DNA of 64,000 nt from Pseudoips prasinana (taxonomy: Eukaryota; Arthropoda; Insecta; Lepidoptera; Nolidae), in assembly GCA_951640165.1 (NCBI GenBank), contig OX621247.1:21674001-21738000 (forward strand). Reading direction: 5' to 3'. This document shows, one piece after another, positions 43,240-55,534 of this stretch; the stretch's first letter is position 1, and each line of letters starts with the position of its first letter. The position numbers were made by a program, and so were the translations under genes. The notes below the pieces were generated by a model. That model searched no databases and was not told the origin of the DNA. It saw only the letters and a program-made list of their open reading frames with translations.

Positions 43240-43883
43240 TAATTACAACAAAATAGACAAATAGTGTAACTAACAAATTCAGACCACCGAATTTATAAAA
43301 AGTTTCATTAGCGTGTAGCTTCGTGGCATTACGTATTTCAGTTTCGTGACCTTACCCTTACGCCAACGCAGTGAAAATCCATTTATATGACTATAGATAT
43401 TTGAGGTAATTCCAAGAAGGCATCTAGTGACGTCAAGAGTTTATGAACTTTAGAATGGAAACGGATATTGAACTTTAGATGAGGAATTATTTGCGAATAA
43501 TTATGATAATGTCAAGTTGGGGTATGTCAATCTGAAGTTTGGATTGAATATCGGCACCTATAATAGTTATTGACTTTGATATTACCTAATATATCTTAAA
43601 ATAGCTTGAACACAAGATCCATCCATCCAAAATGTAAGTGCTTGGCACTTGTCTGTGTAACATTCTCCATTTATCCAGTTGTAGAGCCATCTCTTTTACT
43701 TCTTTATAACTGTCCTCTTGTCATTTTCCTTTAAAGTGAACAGTAAACTTTCTTCTCGGTCTTCCTCTCTTTCTTCTTGCGTCTATCTACCCTTTTATTC
43801 AATTATAAAATATAATAAATAAATTACAAGATAGATAAAAGACAAGATAAAGATAAATTCATTCTTAAAAAGCTTTAACCTTT
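43240..43883. other. no recognised feature
   Basis: A CT-rich patch at 43,730-43,790 is the only compositional oddity. Confidence 0.4.
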
Positions 43884-44155
43884 GACGGTCACCGTAGCCT
43901 AGTTGGTAGTGCTCCTGTCTACGAAGCTGGTGGTCCTGGGTTCGAATCCCAGTAAGTGCAAATATTTGTGTGATGAGCACGAATATTTGTTTGTGAGTCA
44001 TGGATGTTTTCTATGTATATAAGTATTTATCTATCTATATAAGTATGTATATCGTCGCCTGGTACCCATAGTACAATCTTTGCTTAGTTTGGGGCTAGGA
44101 TGATCTGTGTGACATTGTCCCCAGATATTATTATTTTATATTATTATTATTTAAC
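43884..44155 (+). mobile_element. tRNA-derived SINE (family A), near consensus
   Basis: GACGGTCACCGTAGCCTAG and TTGGTAGTG form the A-box region. CTGGGTTCGAATCCCAG is a perfect T-arm with B box. The body and 3' end equal those at 32.0 kb, with a tail of ATT repeats. The intact promoter boxes suggest it could be transcribed. Confidence 0.8.
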
Positions 44156-44167
44156 CAAGCAAATACT

Positions 44168-44320
44168 GTAAGAGTGGCGCAGCGGTTAAGCTGTAAGTCG
44201 CCTCGACTACTATAATTACGCTCTCGTGTTTTGACCCGTAAAGCCCATCTGAGTTTGGGTGTGCTTTGTGTTGGTTAATTATATAAAAGTCGTTACCAAT
44301 TTCTGTTTAGGTAACGCTGG
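44168..44320 (+). mobile_element. tRNA-derived SINE (family D), diverged
   Basis: AGAGTGGCGCAGCGGTTAAG is a good A-box head. The B box is degraded (GTGTTTTGACCC). It is adjacent to the family A SINE tail. Confidence 0.5.
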
Positions 44321-44516
44321 TACACACACAATATAAATAGTAAAAAAGGCATGAAAAATTTATCAATATAAGCACATAACATACCAGTATTAATTTAATA
44401 AACTGACATATAGACTGAAATAGCTTAAAATCAAAATAATAATAACATTGTCCTCCTGCTCGACTTTTTGCCCTGGCAGCCAATATGACTGGAGACTAGG
44501 CATCTGTGGGACATAT

Positions 44517-45165
44517 TGTGGCGAGCGGTGGGTCAGGGGATTGGAAAAGAAACTAGTGTTTGCACAGGAACTTTTATTGGTGTTGACAGTAACAGTTGGT
44601 TCAGCACTAAGATTACGGACACACGTACTCAGAGTCCCGATGACTAGCTCTCGTTTAGAGTCCACACTTCAGAGTCCACGTGACGAGCATTACCAAAGCT
44701 AAAGTCCCGATATACACGACACACTTCTCACTATGTAGCGAACACTTGGCACTGTTTACTGTCACAGATTACTTGCACTTGTTCATTTTTCTACTGTAGT
44801 TCTTTACCTTAATTCACCTGCGATTTCACTTGAAATCAAAACTAAACTGTTCTGCTTTAACATATAGCTTATATAGCCCTAAATTGTACCAAATTTTAAA
44901 CAATTCGTAAGTCATATTTTTATTTCTAGTAAATTCGCCTATATGACAGATTAGTCGTAATTCTTCTGTCCTTGTCTTCAACTATCTCTTTCTTTTTATT
45001 CATTAAACTCGCTTTATCTCTTTCTAATTCTGAAAACATCTAATGACAATTTTACATTAAGTATTTTGTATGTCCATTTCATCAGCTATCCTTTTTCTTA
45101 TCTAGAACATTGCAGCGCCACCAAAAACCCTTAATGGTACTAAAGCTGGAAGCCCGAACGTGACA
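44517..45165 (-). mobile_element. candidate LTR (solo or fragment)
   Basis: On the minus strand this 649-bp segment starts TGTCACGTTCGGGCTTCC, includes AATAAAAGTTCC as a possible polyadenylation signal about 60 bp from its end, and ends CACCGCTCGCCACA. The TG...CA ends and overall layout fit an insect Gypsy- or BEL-type LTR. The sequence after it (TCCCACAGATGCC) may be primer-site-adjacent, but I see no gag or pol, no partner LTR and no target duplication. The call is tentative. Confidence 0.35.
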
Positions 45166-45554
45166 AAATGTACGCACACAAATGTGTACGCAAACATAGT
45201 GGTACTTTCTATTCCATTGCTGAAATGACCCGATAGGAGGATGATTAGCGACACGATCGGTAAAACACCAACCAAGAGAGGTTAAATAAAAACTAGTTAA
45301 ACAAATACTTGGAAGAGCAACCCCATTTGGAAATTAGTGAATAAAATAGTTTGGTTCCTAAAATAATATCCAAACAAAAGCATTAGCCTGAATTTATATT
45401 TGTATTTCTTGTTCAGGATGAGCATTGTAAGCAAACAACATCCTACGCTCAATGTTATTAAGCCTTTTAGAATTTTAAGTGCCTAGTTATCACAAAGGAG
45501 TTATCAATTACCATCTAAACGAAAATGAAAATTGGGACTAAAATTTGAAAATGT
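45166..45554. other. no recognised feature
   Basis: GTACGCACA and TGTGTACGC at about 45,170-45,192 form a short palindrome. Nothing else is recognised. Confidence 0.4.
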
Positions 45555-45795
45555 TGAGTTCATCATGGCAGCCAGAGTATCACTGCTGAACAAAAGCCTC
45601 CGCAAAGAATGGGGCGATATGCCATAATCGCCACGCTTGGTAAACGGATTGGCGATCGCAGTTTGGTGGTCATAGTTAACAGAAAAACTGCTGCCCGTTC
45701 TCTGGTAAGTATTCCCTCAGTCGATTTCTACGCCCCCCACAGGATGAGATGGGTGATGATATTCTATGCCGCCACCACACAGCAGAATGTTGAGC
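45555..45795 (+). repeat. dispersed repeat (TGGACAAAGG family)
   Basis: TATCACTGCTGAACAAAAGC, GAATGGGGCGATATGCCAT, GGATTGGCGATCGCAGTTTG, CTGCCCGTTCTCTGG and TTCTATGCCGCCACCACAC. It is the longest copy of this family here. Confidence 0.65.
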
Positions 45796-46029
45796 TAGCT
45801 ACACAAATATAAATAAAATAGAACACCTTTTGAATTTAAAATGTTGAATATAGTTAAACAAGATCTTTCGTTCAGGAGCAGCGATGTTCCAAAGAAAAAT
45901 ATCAGTGTTATTTAAATAGTAAAGGAACCATTTGAACATAAAATCCCTGGCGTATTTGAAGCTAGAACTCAAGAGATATACTAGAAGTGTTTTGGTTATC
46001 AAGCATTTGAGGCGCTCAAAACCAATTTC

Positions 46030-46275
46030 TCTCATCGGTCTGAAAGGGATCGGTGAGGTAAAGCACCTAAGCACGCGGTTAGCCTATAGATGGGTGACCA
46101 CCAAAGCGGTTTTTTTCTGGACGTCTCCGTGCTTCTGAGGCCACGTTAAGTTATTGGTCCCGGTTGTAGTTCTTATCCGGTTATAGTCGATAAGCCATTT
46201 TAGAGTGCTAAACAGAGGCTTGAACAATTCTAACAACTAGGGTAACCACTGCCCATACGATAAAGTAGGTAAAAT
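46030..46275 (+). mobile_element. 5S rRNA-derived SINE, full length
   Basis: The 5S-like head GGTGAGGTAAAGCACCTAAG, CACGCGGTTAG and CTATAGATGGGTGACCACC spans all three internal control elements. The body carries GACGTCTCCGTGCTTCTGAG, CACGTTAAGTTATTGGTCCC, GAGGCTTGAACAATTC and AACTAGGGTAACCACTGCCC, ending ATACGATAAAGTAGG. Confidence 0.7.
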
Positions 46276-46539
46276 ACGTGCATGATAGGATTAATTGTGA
46301 TCATTTAAAATAAGAAAAATATCTTTGTCCAGATAATATTACAGGTTCTAGAAAAAATGAAATAACTTCATTTATTTTTAGTTTTAAAAACCGACATCAA
46401 AAGAATGGAGTGAATTAAATTCAACTGAATATTTTAAACTCATGCAGCATTTTAATTAATTACGCATTCAATGACGAAGGACATCTTCATTGAACGTTTA
46501 ATGAACTGTGAAATATGTATAATACAATCCCATAAATTT

Positions 46540-46750
46540 CCTTTTTTTTTTTAAATACATCGACCGCCTTGAGAAATCTAATCCCTGTTCCGCGGGGTAC
46601 TTTACAAGCATATGTATAGACGGATACAAACTACATACCGACTCCAAACAACTATTTATGGGTCACACAAATAGTTGTTCGGTGGGAATCGAACCTGGGA
46701 CACGAAGCGGCGAGGCGACTGTCTTAGACGCTGCACACATGCAGTCAAAT
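46540..46750 (-). mobile_element. tRNA-derived SINE (family D)
   Basis: On the minus strand: CTGCATGTGTGCAGCGTC head, CAGGTTCGATTCCCACC (B box), then GAACAACTATTTGTGTGACC, AAAGTACCCCGCGGAACAGG and an A-rich end. It supplies the reference for the SINE that LINE A copy 2 splits at 51.6/53.0 kb. Confidence 0.65.
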
Positions 46751-48949
46751 AAATGAATTCATTGTGTTATGTTATAATTAATCGAGTTACTCTATAATGA
46801 CGTCAAACAAAGCGCTTGGATCCTTTCTCCTTTTTTTCATATCTTTATTTCCGAAGGTCATGCCTGTCTTGAAAAGATGTTGTGGTTTTATTTATCGTAT
46901 GCTTCATCAAGTCTGTCTCCTTGGCAAGCCCCAGGACACTTTGAGTAGGTTGGATCCTATACGCGCCTTTTAACAAGATTGCACTATAACGAGTATTGTT
47001 AGCGAGCCCCGGAACGCTTTGACCCGCCACCGGCTTCTTAACAATTCCTTTCCTATTAAAATTCTTTCCCCTAACTCGGGAAAACTTTATCTCAAAATAT
47101 AACGTGCCCATCTAAATACGAAAATAACGGGAAAGTACTCCGCTGCTTATAATTAAATGGATTCTGAGCATTTTTGCTGTACGAACTTTATTTTTTATAA
47201 GGGAAATGAAAATTGTTAGATATAATTATTGTAAATGATGAGTGAATGAGATTGTTTTTTACCAATTTCAATAAGAAAGAGGTTTTCAATTCGACTGTAT
47301 GTTTCTGTAAATATGTTGCCGATATTCCATTGTTTAAGAAACAATAAAAAATACATTGCAATGTAATCGATTACAAACATATTTTGTAGAGGTGTATGAA
47401 ATGGCTGTTCATAAATATTATAAACAGGCATCTGAGAACGAAATATGACAAAATTATTTATTAATATAATAAATATTTTTGTTCATATTTTTTACGGATA
47501 GTGAGTGCTTTTGAGATTGTCCATGTAAGTTTAAATCGATTGTTACAAAGAAAAGTTTAAGTTGATTGTATGTTTTCAAAGCATCCGCGAATATTTTAAA
47601 TCTGTATTCCATAAGAATTTTGAAAAATGAATCATCCCTATTCCTTGTTTTCATCGTATAGGGAAGCTCTGTACAAAATTGCAGCCAGAATTAGCGAGTT
47701 AACTCTACTAGTTAGATACCCTCAACATTAAAAAAGAGCAGTAAAAGGCATAATATATCCATGTTTCTTTCCTCTCGTTGCTCCTAAACGCACAATACCT
47801 AAATTGAAATACTAGGAGTCTTGCATAGGATTTTCGTTAATTTTATGTTTAGTTCAAGACGGCTAATTATAAATAATTAACCTAATGTGGGTGTATCTAG
47901 AGATAGTCCGAGTAGGTAAGGTAGGTTACAATCATTTGCAAAGCCACTTTCACCTCAACTACTTCTTACTTTAAATAAATAAATAGTAATAATACATTTT
48001 TATTTAAGAAAAAATGTGTACAAATTATATCTATTTATAATAAAAATAATTAATACTAGGCCAAGCTATAGACAGTTGGTGCCTGTACTATGTTAAACCT
48101 GTACCACGCTGTTTACTGTTTACACTGTAAGTTGTAAAGATAAATCTACATCAATCTAACAATAAAAAAAATATTAAAATAAATAAGTTATATTTATTAT
48201 GAAAACTAATTTCATGCAAAGCAAACATTTTATGGTTAATTTGTTCACCGCTCCCGGTTTGACTTCAACACCGTCCTAGAAACATTAAAATGGTAAATTG
48301 TGTGCCTGTTGTTTATTATTGTGTAGGATACTTAAGCCGATATAATAAGTAAAATAAACATAGATTATACAAAACATAATCCTTGAGTGTAGCTAAACGG
48401 ATATAAAGAAATACTTAGTTTATCATAATTTATAACCGAAATGTATTTCTAAGTGCTTGGACACGTTACCACGGAAGAGCGGGCGTTGATGTGTATTTTG
48501 TGCCCGGCTATTTACATTTAAACAGTTGAGGGCAGACACTTCGTTCTATGAATTCACCCCACTCGTCTCAACGCGTCTCTCATACCATACTCATTATAAT
48601 AATAGTACCTTTAAAACATTTCGTAATATCTCAAATATTGTAATTTGTTGACATCATGATATTTTTTTATATTCAGGACTTTAGGCTATATTTGTGGAAT
48701 TTTTGTACTACAATTATTTCCAAATGTAGACTGTAGAAAAGTTGTGCAATAGGTTAGAAGTACTGTTAAAGAATAATAATTTTACGCTTAATTTTTTAAC
48801 TAAACAATCAAGTGTAGTGCAATCTGCTAATAAGTAGTTTATTTAGCAAATTGTAGACTAATTTTTTTATAAAAGAGATAGTTACAAAAAGAAAAATGTA
48901 CTTTAACACATTCTACCTATCTAATGCTCTTAATATAAAGTTAGTGGCA
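46751..48949. other. no supported gene
   Basis: Between 46,910 and 47,035 two related 30-bp blocks occur (GCAAGCCCCAGGACACTTTG and GCGAGCCCCGGAACGCTTTG). They give an 88-codon minus frame two similar peptide segments, but it shows no known domain and I do not call it a gene. The rest is A+T-rich. Confidence 0.4.
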
Positions 48950-49190
48950 TAGAGTATCGCCACCCCATATTAAGCCACGACTTCTATGCCTCCCACGGGA
49001 TCTAGAAGTCGACCCGAGCCTGTATATCCCAGAGAACGGGCAGCCGCGTCACTCTGTATACTATGACTATCATACTGCGATCGCCAATCCCTCAGTCAAA
49101 CATGGCTTTCATGGCATATCCCTCCAAATTCAGGACACACATTCCATTGAGGAGGCCTTTATCCAACTGTTGAGTCTAATGACTGGCATG
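48950..49190 (-). repeat. dispersed repeat (TGGACAAAGG family)
   Basis: On the minus strand: CAACAGTTGGATAAAGGCCTC, GGATTGGCGATCGCAG, CTGCCCGTTCTCTGGG and CCCGTGGGAGGCATAG. Confidence 0.65.
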
Positions 49191-49889
49191 ATTATTATCC
49201 TAACTCTTCAAAAATAATATGTACTAAAATATCAACGACATTCATCCAAGACGCCTAGAATTCAACCTAGAATTTTGATATCAATAAACACATTCCCTAT
49301 ATTAAACGTAATAGAAACGGCCACATTTATACAATATCTTTTATCTCCCGAAAGTAAATAAAGTGCGAGATAGGTAAGTAAATTTATATTCATAACCATA
49401 GTAAGATGTTGCGGGGGAAATTCGGAATATTATCGGGGTGCCACCCCAGGTAATCGACTGACAAATGTCTTAGATATTTTACCAACTTCATTTCGTGGAT
49501 GCTCGAAATTGTGATGTGTACCATGCAGGAAACCTCTCTTTTCTTCCCCTAAATTGAAATTGAAAATAGCTCTTCCTTCTTAGAAGAATATTGAGTATGC
49601 TTACGTAAATCTTTTTAACACGCGTTTGCATTTTTATAATGGAAATGTCATTATTGCTGAAAGTAACCATTTTTTCTTTTGGTATTTTATTCTATACAGT
49701 ACATGCTTATACATTTTAAGATCTTTGTGATCCTGCGGTGTAAAGTGTTCTACAGATGCTATAGCTAGGAAAGGGTAAGTGTTTGATTATCGCTCTGAAC
49801 AAATCCTCATGTCCTAATTACTGTTTAAAACTCACAATCGGACTTCGATTTCTTCTTTTGACAACCGATTGGAACAAAATGTATATGGG
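49191..49889. other. no recognised feature
   Basis: No supported frame or repeat. Confidence 0.45.
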
Positions 49890-49985
49890 GCCACTCCGAA
49901 AGCATTCATCATCATCATTATTATACAAGCTGGAAGACGCCGACTGCTGGACAGTGGCCTCCCCCAAATATCTCCAAAAGCATTA
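49890..49985 (-). mobile_element. RTE-type LINE tail fragment
   Basis: CATCATCATCATTATTATAC followed by GACGCCGACTGCTGGACAGT and GGCCTCCCCCAAATATCTCC is the reverse complement of an RTE 3' end with its ATG-type tail. Confidence 0.65.
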
Positions 49986-50062
49986 TTAATCAATTATAAT
50001 AAAAGTATTATAACAGAGATTATCTAAAAGAAAAATTCACAAACAACCTAGGAATCGTAACA

Positions 50063-50280
50063 TATGTACAGACGCCAGCATATCCAGATACCCCAATCTG
50101 TCAAATTTCTTTATAGATTTTTAACTTTATCACATTATCTTAAGGTTCAGTTTCAATGGTGTCTGCCAGACACCGAAAAAGTACCTTACTTTTAATTAAC
50201 TGCAAAAGTGGTTATTAATTCTACTGTATGTTGTTTTTTGTATGTACAGACGCCAGCACATCAAGCTACCCCAATCTATT
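50063..50280. repeat. pair of direct repeats, 178 bp apart
   Basis: TATGTACAGACGCCAGCA, then a variable stretch, then TACCCCAATCT occurs at 50,063-50,101 and again at 50,241-50,277. The sequence between them is not repeated. It could be a duplicated segment or the flanks of an old insertion. No known family. Confidence 0.6.
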
Positions 50281-50394
50281 AGCATTAATTTAAAATAATC
50301 TGATACCCGAGTACAAATTATATATTTTAACAATTCCTTAGAAATGCCAATATTATTTTATTTTTAATAATTAAGGTTATATCATATATTACGT

Positions 50395-50465
50395 TAGTAC
50401 AACTAACACAATGCCATCTGATCCCAAACTAGGCAGAGCCTGTACTTTGGCAACCAGACAAATTT
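50395..50465 (-). mobile_element. tRNA-derived SINE (family C), 3' fragment
   Basis: The plus strand reads CATCTGATCCCAAACTAGGC and AGAGCCTGTACTTTGGCAAC, the reverse complement of the family C 3' end. Confidence 0.6.
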
Positions 50466-51582
50466 TGATTTAAATTGTTTTTTATTGATTGGTTTTAGGT
50501 CTTATTACAACATAATAGAGTTTAAAATGACGTGGCAACTATTATTCCATTATCTCATTTAAAATTGAGATCTCTAAGCTACCATGTTATAGGTGGCCTT
50601 CGTAAATGTGCAGGTTCATAATAAAATTATTCCTTTACTAAAAAAACTTAAACGTAAAATAAACTTAACTTATTGTTAACTAATCTAAACGTTGGATGCT
50701 TACATAAAGAATCTCTAAATAACTTATTCCCCATTGTTACAATATTTCTAAGGAACAAAAAATATAGGGTTAATAAAAGTTCATAGACCTGTAAGCGTGG
50801 CGTTGAATTTATATAAAAATAGCCATTTTCTCGGCAACAATAAGGTGCGAAATTAGAAGAAGAATTAGGTTCCCTTCTTCGTTAGACGTGCCTTGAATAG
50901 TGATGTAGCGGGGTGCAGAATAGGATAAAATTCGTAGTGATGGGCTGAGACGAAATTATTCGAACTCGAGTAACTAATTTATTTTTTGTGTGATTTCCAT
51001 TGCAGGTAAAATTTTGTTGAGACTTATTTGAGGTAAATTATTCTAAACTTAATCATCTTAGCTTTAAAAATATCGTACTCTAGAATTACACTTTATAATC
51101 TACATATATATTATATTTATAAGATTTTCTACATTAAGGTATCGATTGATTTGCTCTACAACTCGAGCATTCCTAAACGGCATCTTAGTCTAACGTTTTA
51201 ATATCTCTATTGGCATAGCCCATCACTAAGAATACTCCTTTCCTCCCTTCCAAGATAACAATATATCAGACGTCTATTGATTTATGCGACGAAAGGTATT
51301 TCTTAATTTACTTCAGATAAAAGTATAAACGTACATTAATAAAGGTGACAGAGGTTCTATTAGGAAACTTTATAGAGTTTTGTGGGTGCGTAAAAGGAAT
51401 AACAATGTATTGAATTACTTTTGTACGCACAATGGTCCATTTGTGAACGTCTATTCTGGAAGGTTTGTTTACGCCTGAAAATAGTTAAAGTAAAGTAGGT
51501 ATTTAAGAGAAAATTACAGATATAGCTGTTTGTTTAAACTAAAGTTTCAATGGATTATTCAAGTACCTCCCATTAAGATTAC
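50466..51582. other. no recognised feature
   Basis: No supported frame or repeat. Confidence 0.45.
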
Positions 51583-51631
51583 ACGTGTGGCGCAGCGGTT
51601 AAAACAGTCACCTTTCCACATCGTGTATGTT
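51583..51631 (+). mobile_element. tRNA-derived SINE (family D), left half
   Basis: CACGTGTGGCGCAGCGGTTA (A box) and AAACAGTCACC, cut at 51,631 by LINE A copy 2. The right half is at 53,008-53,115. Confidence 0.65.
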
Positions 51632-53007
51632 TAAGATTTAGTTCCTTCGACCGTATTTTTGGGAATAACACTGGACTCAAAATTACAATGGGGTCCTCAT
51701 ATTGAAAAATTATCTGCCAAATTAAGTTCAGCTTCATATGCAGTTTGGAAAATCAGACAATTGTCAGACGAACCAACTGCTAGACTAGTATATTTTGCTT
51801 ATTTCCATAGCATTATGTCCTATGGTATTCTGCTGTGGGGCTCAGCAGCTGACATAAGTGCTATTTTCGTATTACAAAAAAAAGCAGTCCGAGCTATTTA
51901 TAATCTAGGCAGTCGCGAGTCTCTACGAAGCGTTTTTAAAGAGGTAAATATACTTATTGTTCCATCTGAATACATATATCAGAATATAATGTTTGTGCGG
52001 AAAAATTTAGATAAATATAAAAAACGGAGTGACTTGCACAATGTCAATACAAGAAATAAGGACAAACTAGCTATACCAGCCTTTAGAGTTAGCAAAACTA
52101 AAAAGTCATTCATGGGAAATTGTATTAGGTTTTATAACAAGCTCCCTATTCATATAACTAAACTACCTGATAATAAGTTTAAGTCACACATTAAACGTGA
52201 ACTTATGGCTAAGGGTTACTACACTACTAAGGATTACATTGACGATAAAGACATTTGGCGGTCGGCATCTACCTGCACATAGTCCGCTGGAGATCTTATA
52301 GCCATATAGACATGAGTAATCTTTTATGTTACATTTAAATATTCTACGAATTTCAGAACTGTTGGTTGTGTCTCAAAATGATTAATGTTACTTTTATTTT
52401 GACGTTTTTATTTTCTCTTTCTAATTTATTAAACCTAAAATAAATAATTAATCAGACAACCGATCGAGCATATATTGTGTTTGCCTGCTAAATAATTACA
52501 GTAAGTGGACCAAATCTCGTGTATATTGAGTATGTTTCGCCGGAGCGTCTCAACTGGGCCGTGTTGAAACCGGTAGTAGAGACACCCGCTGAGTTTGTTT
52601 CGCTGGGTCTTCTCAGTTGGGGCGCATTGGATCCGGTGGTAGCATTAAAGCGCGACCGTCGTTATTAACATAAGGTCCGTAATAATAATATCACCTTAAT
52701 ATAGACAGAACCATTGCCAATATGTATTACAAATATTAACTAGATAATTAGACTTAAACTAGATAATTAAACTTAAACATAATCTCTTGACAATAACTTG
52801 ATACGAGCTAGCTAAATATCATTGCTGTTATAAAATAAATTTTATTAATGTTTTAATACTATCAATACAATGTGTACCTAAATATCTATGTTACTAGAAA
52901 TAATAATGTATACAACTATAATACTACAAACATGTTCTGACTATTTACAAGCGCTTTTTTAAAGTCTACGTGAATGAAAACCTTTTTTATTTTTATTTTA
53001 TTTATTT
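51632..53007 (+). pseudogene. LINE family A, copy 2, 5'-truncated, with target duplication
   Basis: An open frame to 52,282 encodes the C-terminal part of the reverse transcriptase (STVFLGITLDSKLQWGPHIE, SIMSYGILLWGSAADI, GNCIRFYNKLP), starting two or three codons after the break. It is highly similar to copy 1 over its length. The 3' untranslated region ends GTGAATGAAAACC with an A+T-rich tail. TATGTT flanks it at 51,626-51,631 and 53,008-53,013, and it lies inside a family D SINE. Without the catalytic domain it cannot be active. Confidence 0.75.
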
Positions 53008-53115
53008 TATGTTGTGGTTGTTCAAATTATGGCTGTACTTTGTATCTGCCAATTATATGTTTGTAAAGTACCCAGCGACACTGGGATTAAGTTCTCTACT
53101 TCGGGCGTTGATTTT
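53008..53115 (+). mobile_element. tRNA-derived SINE (family D), right half
   Basis: GTTGTTCAAATTATGGCTG, TTGTATCTGCCAATTATATG and TTGTAAAGTACCCAGCG match the body at 46.55-46.68 kb after about 20 bases lost at the junction. Confidence 0.6.
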
Positions 53116-53144
53116 TAAAGTAAAAATAATAAAAGATCTTAATA

Positions 53145-53290
53145 AGTCCCGGTCTTGCTATAGCTTCCATCGAGCCTCCCAAGATCATGGGTCCATCTTA
53201 TAAGGGTCCAGCGACATTGCGTCTTCAGGTTCGTAGTAGTCACTCGAGAACGTTTTTGCCTGGGCCACTGCCACATAAGCTAGCTTTTTG
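53145..53290 (-). mobile_element. RTE-type LINE 3' remnant, decayed
   Basis: On the minus strand: AACGTTCTCGAGTGACTACT, GCGTCTGAAG-like and TATAAGATGGACCCATGATC, ending in GCAAGACCGG, the order found in RTE 3' ends (compare 31.6 and 32.9 kb). Several stops. Confidence 0.5.
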
Positions 53291-54419
53291 TTCGTATTGT
53301 TTAAATTATGTTTTTATAAATTACTCAATGGAAAAACTCAAAATTAAAAAACGCATACAGCGTTGCCAACCTATTGTTACACTTAGCTTATTATTATACT
53401 TGAAAGATATATTGTTATAGTATGAGTTGTTGGTGAGCCTTAATAAATAAAATACAATATACGGTGCGGTCGGTCATGGAGTAGCGATATTCTATGTACT
53501 TATATTTCGACATTTTTTATACAAAATACTCTACACATTCGGGTGCATCCCCCTCTCCCTTTATGTGGTAGCCATTTTATATTTTTACTTGAGACTAGAG
53601 AGTTCACAAAAAAATCATATTTCTTAAAATTGTTGATTACTTTGGGATAGGTTTATTCAAAGGGTAATAATATTGTCTATCGTTTAACAATACAAGACAT
53701 CGTTAATCTTTTTCGAAAATAAAAAAAATGGTAATCCAACAAAATAATAAAAATTATTCAAATTTACAAATTACTATAAATGACTACGAAAGCAGTCCCC
53801 ATGGCCCCTTTAGTTTTAACCTAGAATTATAAATATGTTAAATGTACTACACCTGCATTAAACTTACAAATCTTAAATGATATTACAATTGAAATTACGT
53901 GTTATTATTAAAAAGCTTGTATGTGGCTGACACCAAGCTTGATTTAAGTACCTCAAGTTGATGAAAACAAAGCTGTGCCCCATTTGGCACATTACAATGC
54001 CAACTTAATTTTGTTCTCAGGGTCTTACAATGAGAGAACTCTATTTTAACTACGATTTAGATTAAGCCTAACACATAAGTCCAAGACTTTACAACTGCGA
54101 GTTGTTACAAGCGTTGTAACAAGACTCTGGGGAGAAGGGTAATTTTATTTCAGGAACGCTTATCTTTGGGGACTTTTAAGCAATTCGGAATACTAGCTGT
54201 GTACTGAACGAAATTGGGTAAGATAAAACTAAAACCCCGTTCACTTACTTACGTACCTATCTACTTAAAGCGCTCCAGTCCGTATTTTGAAATTGAATCG
54301 TATCTAAATAAATAAAACGAACCTAATAATCTAGGTTTTGTTTATTTAAGAAAGTTGATAAAATCATCTAATATAGGTCATGTTGCATAATTATTACACT
54401 TGTTAAATAAGGAAGAAGA
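53291..54419. other. no recognised feature
   Basis: No supported frame or repeat. Confidence 0.45.
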
Positions 54420-55292
54420 CTAGCACTGATACTAGTACAACTTAATGGAGCTAGGTTGGACCCTGTTGAATCAACTGTGTTCCTGGGTATCACTATTGAC
54501 TCAAAGCTACAATGGAGCCCACAAATAGAAAAACTGTCCGGCAAATTAAGTTCTGCAGCATATGCAGTGAAAACTATTAGACGGCTGACTGATGTTGACA
54601 CAGCTAGAATGGTTTATTTCAGTTATTTTCATAGTGTAATGTCCTATGGAATTCTTCTCTGGGGTAGCTCTGCTGACATTAACACCATATTTATATTGCA
54701 AAAAAGAGCTGTAAGAGCTATCTATAATCTTGGCCCGAGAGTGTCTCTAAGAGAAAAGTTCAAAGAGGTCAACATTCTAACTGTACCATCTCAGTATATA
54801 TATGAAAACTTACTATATACAACTGTGCATAAAAATATCGATTCCTTCTGTAAAAGGAGCGATACACATAATGTAAATACTAGATATAAGAATAATCTCA
54901 TATTGCATACTACCCGTCTCCACAAAATAAGTAACTCTTTTATGGGGCAATGTATAAGATTCTATAACAAACTTCCCAATGATATTAGAGAATTGTCTAC
55001 GAATAAGTTTAAAAGAATTATTAAAGCCAAATTGTGTAGCAGGGCATATTACAAAATTTCTGATTATTTAAGTGATAAAAGTGCTTGGGATTGAGTTGTT
55101 CTGAGTCAACACACATGATTGTCATTAATCTTATGTATATTTTATTTAAAAAAAGGATTCCTACTGAGTTTTCTAGCAGTGTTTCTCAGTAGCTGCCACA
55201 TCATGCACTGCACGGTAGGGAAAAAAAATATGACGATTCCACATAAATGTAAAATTTTTACGGAATAAAGTACCTTTGACTTTGACTTTGAT
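54420..55292 (+). pseudogene. LINE family C, 5'-truncated reverse transcriptase
   Basis: The frame ending at 55,094 gives about 220 residues: ARLDPVESTVFLGITIDSKL, then QWSPQIEKLSGKLSSAAYAV, SVMSYGILLWGSSADI, QKRAVRAIYNLG and GQCIRFYNKLP. It is related to but distinct from family A. Endonuclease and catalytic motifs are missing. The untranslated region holds TGAGTTTTCTAGCAGTG and ends in TTTGAC repeats (CTTTGACTTTGACTTTGA), a different tail from family A's ATTT. A tail-only copy is at 29.3 kb. Confidence 0.75.
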
Positions 55293-55534
55293 AAAATTAA
55301 AGACCTAGGTGGTCTATTTTGTAAGACTCAAGGTTTTAATAATAATACTACTTCTAGAGAAGTAACTTAGTGGTACAGAAATATAGTCGCTCAATATAGA
55401 TAACATAAAAAGGCTCATAGTCCTCAGAGACCAACGGCGCGAGCTATGTTCGGAATTCCCAGCGAGATCGAATAAAAAATATGTTGGAATTCACAGGCAA
55501 ACCATAGAAACCGATATAGCTCTATATAAGATAA

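Noticed and set aside
46845..47111. 88-codon minus-strand frame with two similar segments, perhaps a repeat peptide precursor
   Set aside because: Only two degenerate repeats, no signal peptide and no cleavage-site pattern.
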